Below are positions 15,481 through 21,351 of a DNA stretch of 32,405 nucleotides, in pieces. Location: contig CAZMSD010000043.1 in assembly GCA_964568855.1 (NCBI GenBank), forward strand, positions 1 through 32,405. Reading direction: 5' to 3'. Position numbers and translations under genes: made by a program. Numbering within the stretch: position 1 is the first letter of the stretch; the number at the start of each line of letters is the position of its first letter. This DNA is from CAZMSD01 sp964568855. GTDB taxonomy: Bacteria; CAIWAD01. The notes below the pieces were generated by a model, which searched no databases, was not told the origin of the DNA, and worked only from the letters and a program-made list of their open reading frames with translations.

Positions 15481-16380
15481 ATGATCGGCGAACCCGGGGC
15501 GAAGCGTCCGGCCGAGGTCATTTCGGCCAGCCGCAGGATGGACCTGCCGGCCTTCCACGCCCGGCCTTTCATGGAGCGGGTGCGGCGCGGCTGGATCGGC
15601 GTGCCCCATCCCTGGACCGGAGAGGTCGGCCGGGTTTCACTCGCACCACCGGAGGTCCTGGGTTTCGTCTTCTGGAGTCGACGGCCCGGACCGCTGCTGC
15701 GCTTCCTGCCCGAGCTCGTGGAACGCTACGGTGCGGACCGGCTGCTCTTCCAGGTGACGATCACCGGGCTCGATCGGCTGCTGGAGAGGAAGGCGCCCGC
15801 CGCGGGAGCCGTGCTGAAGGACATGGAGCGCATCGCCTCCGCGCTGGGCGCTGAGGCCCTGGTCTGGCGTTTCGACCCCCTGCTGCTCTCCGAGCTCAGT
15901 CCTCCCGCAAAGATCCTTAAGACCTTCGACGGACTCGCGGACCGCATCCAGGGCCTGACGAGGAGACTGACGCTGAGCTGGCTGGACTTGTATCACAAGA
16001 CGCGCCGCAACCTGCTGCCCCTCGAGGAGCTGGGCTGCGGCGTCTGGAACCCGGACCGGCGGCAGCGGCGCGATCTGCTGGACGCCCTGGTGGAATCCGC
16101 CGTGGAACGAGGATTCAGTCCCGCGGCCTGCTGCGAACCCGAGATGTTGGAGCACTCCGGTGTGCGGCAGGGCCGCTGCGTGGACGGGGACTTCTTCGAG
16201 CGCCGCGCCGGCCTGTCCCCCGGCGCCCTGGGCAGCGCTCCCACGCGTCCGGGCTGCGGCTGCTGCCGGGCGCGCGATATCGGCGTCTACGACAGCTGCG
16301 CCTTCGGCTGTCTCTACTGTTACGCCGTCCGGCGCCCCCTTAAGCGCGCTCCCAGCGATCCGTGGCGGACCTATGAATGA
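15481..16380 (+). CDS. DUF1848 iron-sulfur protein
   Basis: A 299-residue member of the DUF1848 family, whose function is not established. The N-terminus has the family opening ISASRRMDLPAFHA (14-27), followed by WTGEVGRVSLAPPEVLGFVFWSRRP. The middle has a TIM-barrel-like pattern (LLFQVTITG, ALVWRFDPLLL). The C-terminus carries GCGCCRARDIGVYDSCAFGCLYCYA: Cys 259, 261, 262, 273, 277 and 280. The CxxxCxxC spacing of 273/277/280 resembles a radical-SAM 4Fe-4S cluster site placed unusually at the C-terminus. ATG 15481 has a weak ribosome site. It lies 74 bases after citrate synthase, beyond the hairpin, and just before tRNA-Leu. Radical chemistry is inference. Confidence 0.86.
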   Translation: MIGEPGAKRPAEVISASRRMDLPAFHARPFMERVRRGWIGVPHPWTGEVGRVSLAPPEVLGFVFWSRRPGPLLRFLPELVERYGADRLLFQVTITGLDRLLERKAPAAGAVLKDMERIASALGAEALVWRFDPLLLSELSPPAKILKTFDGLADRIQGLTRRLTLSWLDLYHKTRRNLLPLEELGCGVWNPDRRQRRDLLDALVESAVERGFSPAACCEPEMLEHSGVRQGRCVDGDFFERRAGLSPGALGSAPTRPGCGCCRARDIGVYDSCAFGCLYCYAVRRPLKRAPSDPWRTYE

Positions 16381-16408
16381 TCCGCGACGGGGCCTATCTT
16401 AGGACCGC

Positions 16409-16491
16409 GCCGGGATGGTGGAACTGGTAGACACTGGAGACTTAAAATCTCCTGGCCCTAGGCCGTGCGGGTTCGAGTCCCGCTCCCGGCA
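16409..16491 (+). tRNA. tRNA-Leu(TAA)
   Basis: Class II tRNA with long variable arm. Acceptor GCCGGGA (16409-16415) pairs with TCCCGGC (16484-16490), discriminator A. Anticodon stem GGAGA/TCTCC encloses CTTAAAA, giving anticodon TAA for UUA codons. The T-loop region is GTTCGAGTC. CCA is not encoded. The A36-A37-A38 run matches what TrmL needs, and trmL is in this window. Confidence 0.96.
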
Positions 16492-16544
16492 TTCCATACA
16501 GCGGCTCAATAGCGGACACCCGACCGCAGCATATTGAACTGAAA

Positions 16545-16581
16545 GCCCCCGGTGCTGTACCTGTGAGACAACACCGGGGGC
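16545..16581 (-). terminator. Strong hairpin terminator of the secreted sorting-domain protein gene
   Basis: GCCCCCGGTG (16545-16554) pairs perfectly with CACCGGGGGC (16572-16581). On the minus strand it is followed by TTTCAGTT and lies 63 bases past the stop of the gene at 16645-18996. It may also serve the tRNA-Leu transcript from the other side. A GTGATAC word lies between hairpin and gene at 16597-16603. Confidence 0.72.
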
Positions 16582-16644
16582 GAATGGTTACGTGCTGTGA
16601 TACACTCCCCGGGTCCAGACGGAACCGTCGAATGCATTCGGCGC

Positions 16645-18996
16645 TTATTTTACGAGCACCATTTTCTGCGTCCGAGCCACGTCGCCTTCACCCTGCAGAC
16701 GAGCGAAATAGACGCCGCTGGCCAGGCCGGAGGCGTCGAAGACGACCGTCGAATGGGATCCCGTGCCCGGGCCCTCGAAGAGCGTGGCGACTTCCTGGCC
16801 GGCCAGGTTGTAAACCTTCAGGCTGACCCGCTCGCCGGCCGGCGCGCTGAAGCGGATGCTGGTCCGCGGGTTGAAGGGATTGGGATAGGCCGGCTCCAGC
16901 ACGAAGGCCGCGGGACCGCTCCTCCGTTCCGCCACGTCGAGATACTGTTCGGCGTCGATCCACATCATCAGCTCGTTGCCGTCCTCGTCGCTGAAATCGA
17001 GGTCGAAGTCGATGCCGTCGGTGACGGCGTAGTGGAAAGGCTGGTAGACCAGGTCGGCCCCCAGGGGATGCGGGTAGTCGTCCAGGCGCTCGGCCCAGAC
17101 CCAGAAGTCGTCGTAGGCCACGGCCGTTTCGTCGTTCACCTCGAAGTTCCAGAGCACCATGGCGTCACCGGCGCCCAGGGTGTAGTCCTGGGACCAGATC
17201 TCCGTGCCCGGCACCCCGCCGTCGTCCTCCATCAGGTGCAGGCGGATGTCGTTGCCCCCGTGGCCCGTGCCGTCGGGATCGTAGAGTCCCACCAGCACGT
17301 AGGTCACCAGCAGTCCGTCTTCCTGTGATACGCCGTCTGGCCACTCCACGAACATGGCCGGGTCGCCGCCCGAGAAGTAATACACGGCGTCGACGAAGCT
17401 GTAGCCCAGCCGGTACTCGCCGGCCGGCAGCACGTCGATGGGGCTGACCCACAAGGTGTCGTTGGCGTTGTTCTGGTCGTCGGGATTGTTGGCGTAGCTC
17501 TTCAGCTCGTTCTCGCCGACGACCTCGGGCGTCCATTCGTAGATCCGGTTCTCGCTGCTCAGCGGCGGGATGTCCATCCGCGGCAGGATCGGTCCGTCGA
17601 GCACTTCGTTGGCCACCATCCAGGCCTGCACCTGCGAGCGGTACTCGCTGCCCATATTGGCGTACTCCACGTAGGTCTCGCAGTCGACACCCTCTGTGCG
17701 CGGATACTCGGGAATGATCTGCGTGCAGGCGACGTCGTTGGCGGGAACGTCGCTGGCCCAGATCTCCACGTCGTCGATGTACATCCCGTCGCCCACACCG
17801 CCGTCGTCGTTGCCGTCGGTGGTGATCCGCCAGCGCAGCCGCACGCTCTCTCCGGCGTATTCGTTGAGGCTCAGGGTCATGTTGCCGTTGTAGGGCAGGC
17901 CCGGCACGTAGTCCTCCCAGGTCTGCCAGCCGGGACGCGACACGTCGCCGTAGTCGTAGAACACGTTTTGCCAGACCAGACCGCCGTCGGTGGAAACCTC
18001 GACGTGGTAGTAGTCTTCCAGCGAGTTGTCCCCGTCGCCGTCGGCGTCCTGCATGTCGTTGTAGATCCAGAACTCGAACCAGGTGTCCATGCCCTCGGGG
18101 ATCTCGTACTCGGGTGATACAAGCGCGTTCATCAGGTTGTCGGACACGCTGACGTGCGCCGAGTTGCTGGGGCTGTGGGCGTTCTCGTCGGTTATCTCCC
18201 AGAACTGGCCGGCCACGTCGCCGCCGGAGACGGGCTCCAGGTCGTCGGGGAAGGCCGTGCCGTCGGCGTCGTTCTCGAGGTAGGTGTCCCCGTTGTCGTC
18301 GATCAGGATGTCGTCCACGATCATGCCCCAGACGTCGGGGTCGTCGATGGTGCAGTAGGCGGGATCGCTGCAGAAGGCGAAACGCAGGGTGATGGTGCTG
18401 CCCGCGTATTCGCTCATGTCGCGGGTGACCCAGTCCCAGCCGCCCGAATCGTCGACCCAGCCGGGAATGCCGGTGCCCATGCCGAACTCGTAACCGAAGC
18501 TGTAGCAGCTCGCGGCGTCGTAGGGCCGGCTGAAGCCTTCCAGAACCTCCCAGGGACCGTCGCTGACCATGATCCAGACGTTGCAGGCGTCCCAGGCGTC
18601 ATAGCCCGCGGGCTCGCCCCCCGGCGCCTCGGTGGCGTAGCGCAACTGAAAACTCAGCTCGGGATTCGCGGCGGCCCCGAGGTCGATCTCCGGCGTTTCC
18701 AGGTACTGCAGCCAGTGGTTGTCGTAGCCGTTCAGCTCCTCCATGCCCGACCACCAGGAATCCCCGTCCCAGGCATTGAAGTCCGAGGTGTGCCAGACCG
18801 GGTCCATCGCCGTCAGGTCCACGCCGCTCCAGCCGTTCCAGCCGTTTTCGAAGTCCTCGAAATACCAGACGGAGTCTGTCCGGCTGGCGTGGTCCGGAGC
18901 CTGGATGTGGTGACGCACTGCGGTGTCCACCAACTCGCCTGCGGCGTATGCGCCCGTCGCCAGGCCGAGCAGACACAGTTTCAGCAGCATTTTCAT
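16645..18996 (-). CDS. Secreted multi-domain protein with C-terminal T9SS/FlgD-like sorting domain
   Basis: A 783-residue Asp- and aromatic-rich secreted protein. Signal peptide 1-18 (LLGLATGAYA). Two or three MAM/immune-inhibitor-like beta-sandwich modules follow: residues about 26-210 begin DSVWYFEDFENGWNGW and include VWGMIVDDILIDDNGD, and about 225-400 include GMYIDDVEIWASD. A CARDB-like segment and a further beta domain follow. The last 80 residues start AYPNPFNPRTSIRFSAP and continue LKVYNLAGQEVATL to QKMVLVK, the C-terminal sorting/Ig-like domain common in FCB secreted proteins. No peptidase motif is visible, so it is probably adhesive or structural. ATG 18996 follows AGGAGG (19001-19006). 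The frame extends upstream without coding character. Divergent from the Wzi-like gene. Confidence 0.82.
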   Translation of the reverse strand: MKMLLKLCLLGLATGAYAAGELVDTAVRHHIQAPDHASRTDSVWYFEDFENGWNGWSGVDLTAMDPVWHTSDFNAWDGDSWWSGMEELNGYDNHWLQYLETPEIDLGAAANPELSFQLRYATEAPGGEPAGYDAWDACNVWIMVSDGPWEVLEGFSRPYDAASCYSFGYEFGMGTGIPGWVDDSGGWDWVTRDMSEYAGSTITLRFAFCSDPAYCTIDDPDVWGMIVDDILIDDNGDTYLENDADGTAFPDDLEPVSGGDVAGQFWEITDENAHSPSNSAHVSVSDNLMNALVSPEYEIPEGMDTWFEFWIYNDMQDADGDGDNSLEDYYHVEVSTDGGLVWQNVFYDYGDVSRPGWQTWEDYVPGLPYNGNMTLSLNEYAGESVRLRWRITTDGNDDGGVGDGMYIDDVEIWASDVPANDVACTQIIPEYPRTEGVDCETYVEYANMGSEYRSQVQAWMVANEVLDGPILPRMDIPPLSSENRIYEWTPEVVGENELKSYANNPDDQNNANDTLWVSPIDVLPAGEYRLGYSFVDAVYYFSGGDPAMFVEWPDGVSQEDGLLVTYVLVGLYDPDGTGHGGNDIRLHLMEDDGGVPGTEIWSQDYTLGAGDAMVLWNFEVNDETAVAYDDFWVWAERLDDYPHPLGADLVYQPFHYAVTDGIDFDLDFSDEDGNELMMWIDAEQYLDVAERRSGPAAFVLEPAYPNPFNPRTSIRFSAPAGERVSLKVYNLAGQEVATLFEGPGTGSHSTVVFDASGLASGVYFARLQGEGDVARTQKMVLVK

Positions 18997-19210
18997 GGTG
19001 CCTCCTATGATGATGTTGGTCGCGCTCTGTGACACGGTCAAGTCCGCGAACAGCGGTGGAGCGAATGGCTCGTCCGAAAACGTCGCCGCGGCCCGCTGAT
19101 TCAAACAGCCTAAAACGTAAGAAATTGGCGCTCGCCCGGCCAACCCGGCATGTTTCAAATCCCACGGGAATGGCACAGCGGTGTAAATTGTACATTTCCG
19201 CTCAGAGATC
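18997..19210. promoter_or_regulatory. Divergent spacer between the secreted protein and Wzi-like genes
   Basis: A 214-base region with the AGGAGG ribosome site (19001-19006, minus) and a promoter candidate for the minus gene at 19112-19143. The plus-strand gene has no obvious ribosome site. Confidence 0.5.
19112..19143 (-). promoter_or_regulatory. Candidate Bacteroidetes-like promoter of the secreted protein gene
   Basis: On the minus strand TTG (19141-19143), a 21-base spacer and TACGTTTT (19112-19119) match the TTG-N19..21-TAnnTTT pattern seen before citrate synthase. The leader would be about 110 bases. Found by eye. Confidence 0.35.
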
Positions 19211-21082
19211 GTGAATGGAACCGGAGACTCCCGCCTGTTGCGAAACCGTGGATCACATTCTATTCGCTGCGCCGCTCTGCTGCTGCTCCTGCGCGTGTCG
19301 CCCGGAGATCCGGCCCCTGGCGACAATTCCGCGTCCGCGACTGGTGCGGGGGGATTCCTCGACGGACCGAGCGGCTCCCTTTTTCCGGCGGCATCTCGCG
19401 CCTGGCTGCTGGACGAGGACTCGAGCATCCCCTCTTCCGCCTGGCCCATGCCTCGCGGCGACTGGTCCGACCTGCCCGGCAGCCCGTCCCTGGACTGGCA
19501 CCGGCGGGCCCTGCCCTGGATCCCGCCGGCGAGTCCGGGAGAACCGCCGTCGGCCTCCGCCCTGTTGCGGTGGAACACCGCGGACCTGGGCCTGGCGCTG
19601 GATCCGCTGCTCTCCCACGCGCGATGGCGCTTCTCGGGCAACACCGCGGGCAGGGCGCTCGAGGAATCAGCCAACGGCATCGACCTGGAGGCCCGCTGGC
19701 TTAGTCACACGAGCTTCTGGATGCACTTCCGCGACGCGGGCCTGAGCGGGGATCTGCCTCTGGTGGATGAGCCCCCCTTCACCACCGACCGCAGCTGGAT
19801 CTGGACCCACCTGGAGGCGGGCGGAAAGGAGCTCACCCACGACGAGACGCGCGCTGGTGCGGCGCTGGGTCTCTCCCCGGGCCGGAGCAGCCTCCTCTGC
19901 CTGGGGCTGCTCAAGGAACACCTGCGCTGGGGCAACGGACTCCTGCGCGGCGTCCTGCTGCGCGGCGACGCGGCGCCGGCCGTGGGCCAGTTCATGCTGC
20001 TGCTGGACAGCCCGCCCTTCCGCTACCGGATGACGCTGGGCGAACTGGAGAGCCTGCTGCCGGACAGCTCGCGGCTGCAACAGGCCGGCTTCGGACGCCC
20101 CAAGCTGCCCTGGCGCGAGAAATGGCTGGTGGCGCACCGCCTGGAATGGTCCGGCCGCCGCCTGGCCCTGGGTCTGGGCGAGCTGGTGGTTCTGGGAGAC
20201 CGGCGTCCGGGTCCCGGCTATCTCACGCCGGCCAGCTTCCTCTGGAGCGAACAGCATTTCCAGGGAGACAAGGACAACACCCTGATCTTCCTCGACCTGC
20301 GCTGGAGGCCGCCGTTGCCCGGGGTCTGGCTGCTCCACGCGGACCTGGCGATAGACGACTACACCTTGAAGGATTTCGGCGAGCACTACGAGGGCCAGAA
20401 GACGGCCTCCCAGCTGGGCCTCTGCCTGTGTCCTCTGCCGGCCGGTCCCCGGGGACCCGGCGGGGAGATCCGGGACATGTACCTGGGAAGCCTGCGGATT
20501 CCTGGCATCAGCTGGCTGACCCTGGAGCATACGCGCAGCAGGCCCTACTTCGGAACCCACTTCCAGACCATCAACCAGTACAGCCACGCCGGCCGCAGCC
20601 TGGGGCCCTTCGAGGATCCCAACACCCGGGCCACGGAGTGGGAATGGCGGCACGAGCTGGACTTCGGCCTGCCGCCCGCGGGTCCCCTGGGGGGCGCGGC
20701 GGGCCTGATGTGCTTTACGGCAAAAGGCGGGCGTCTGGTCCACGGCGGCAACGAATACGATCCCGAAGGTCTCCTGCTGCGAAACGTGGGCGGCGACCTG
20801 GACCAGCCCCATCGCGACGGAGTCGATCCGCAGCCGGCGCCCTTCCTGGACGGGGTGCTGGATTCCAGCGATTACCTGAGCCTGGGCCTGGAGCTGCGGC
20901 TGGCCTTCGAGCGGGGTTGGGGCCAAGGGGCGAACCGGCGCCGGCCAACCGCATCATCGCTGGGCGTGTTGAACCTGCGGCTGGAGTGGAGCACCTGGAA
21001 GCTCTACCGGCCCGCGGAGCAACCGGCGGACAGCCGGGAGCGGATGCTGGAATTCCGTCTGGACTGGGCAAGGCCCTTCTGA
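19211..21082 (+). CDS. Wzi-like (capsule assembly family) outer-membrane barrel
   Basis: A 623-residue predicted outer-membrane protein. The N-terminus has a short hydrophobic leader (about 20-30) and an acidic/Pro-rich stretch. From about 120 onward it shows alternating strands ending RLDWARPF, with terminal Phe. The central pattern LRWGNGLLRG (238-247), LLLDSPPFRYRMTLGELESLL (263-283, in part), LVAHRLEWSGRRLALGLGELVVLG (306-329, in part), GDKDNTLIFLDLRWRP (352-367) and ADLAIDDYTLKD (377-388) resembles Wzi/capsule-assembly family barrels, which bind surface polysaccharide. No capsule genes accompany it. The GTG start at 19211 lacks a good ribosome site; a nearby TTG could be used. Divergent from the secreted sorting-domain protein. 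Confidence 0.6.
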   Translation: MNGTGDSRLLRNRGSHSIRCAALLLLLRVSPGDPAPGDNSASATGAGGFLDGPSGSLFPAASRAWLLDEDSSIPSSAWPMPRGDWSDLPGSPSLDWHRRALPWIPPASPGEPPSASALLRWNTADLGLALDPLLSHARWRFSGNTAGRALEESANGIDLEARWLSHTSFWMHFRDAGLSGDLPLVDEPPFTTDRSWIWTHLEAGGKELTHDETRAGAALGLSPGRSSLLCLGLLKEHLRWGNGLLRGVLLRGDAAPAVGQFMLLLDSPPFRYRMTLGELESLLPDSSRLQQAGFGRPKLPWREKWLVAHRLEWSGRRLALGLGELVVLGDRRPGPGYLTPASFLWSEQHFQGDKDNTLIFLDLRWRPPLPGVWLLHADLAIDDYTLKDFGEHYEGQKTASQLGLCLCPLPAGPRGPGGEIRDMYLGSLRIPGISWLTLEHTRSRPYFGTHFQTINQYSHAGRSLGPFEDPNTRATEWEWRHELDFGLPPAGPLGGAAGLMCFTAKGGRLVHGGNEYDPEGLLLRNVGGDLDQPHRDGVDPQPAPFLDGVLDSSDYLSLGLELRLAFERGWGQGANRRRPTASSLGVLNLRLEWSTWKLYRPAEQPADSRERMLEFRLDWARPF

Positions 21083-21179
21083 TCGCGTTCTCTTCCGCGT
21101 ATCACGCCCGCCGACCGCTTGGCAATCCCGGCGCAGTTTCGGACTTTGGGGCCCATGTTTTCCGGTCCGGACATCACAA

Positions 21180-21210
21180 CCCGGACACGTTGGCATAGAA
21201 CGCGTCCGGG
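21180..21210 (+). terminator. Hairpin downstream of the Wzi-like gene
   Basis: CCCGGAC (21180-21186) pairs with GTCCGGG (21204-21210), with a partly paired inner segment. A second short GGGGCC/GGCCCC hairpin follows before tRNA-Gln. No T-tract, so termination is tentative. GTATCAC (21099-21105) lies between the gene stop and this hairpin. Confidence 0.4.
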
Positions 21211-21231
21211 GCCTCCCGGCCCCGTCCATCA

Positions 21232-21303
21232 TACCCCGTGGTGTAATTGGCAACACTTCTGGTTTTGGTCCAGACATTCCTGGTTCGAGTCCGGGCGGGG
21301 TAG
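21232..21303 (+). tRNA. tRNA-Gln(TTG)
   Basis: Acceptor TACCCCG (21232-21238) pairs with CGGGGTA (21296-21302), with the weak U1-A72 pair and G73 typical of glutamine tRNAs. Anticodon stem TCTGG/CCAGA around TTTTGGT gives anticodon TTG (CAA codons). T-stem CCTGG/CCGGG with loop TTCGAGT. CCA is not encoded. Confidence 0.94.
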
Positions 21304-21351
21304 TGCACTGCTGGAATGAGACGGCCGGCTCTCCTGCAGGCCCTCGATCCA

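Noticed and set aside
18997..19680. N-terminal extension of the secreted sorting-domain protein
   Set aside because: It overlaps the divergent Wzi-like gene. AGGAGG and a signal peptide fix the start at 18996.
21232..21303. tRNA-Gln as an integration (att) site
   Set aside because: No integrase, direct repeat of the tRNA end or foreign-looking segment is adjacent.
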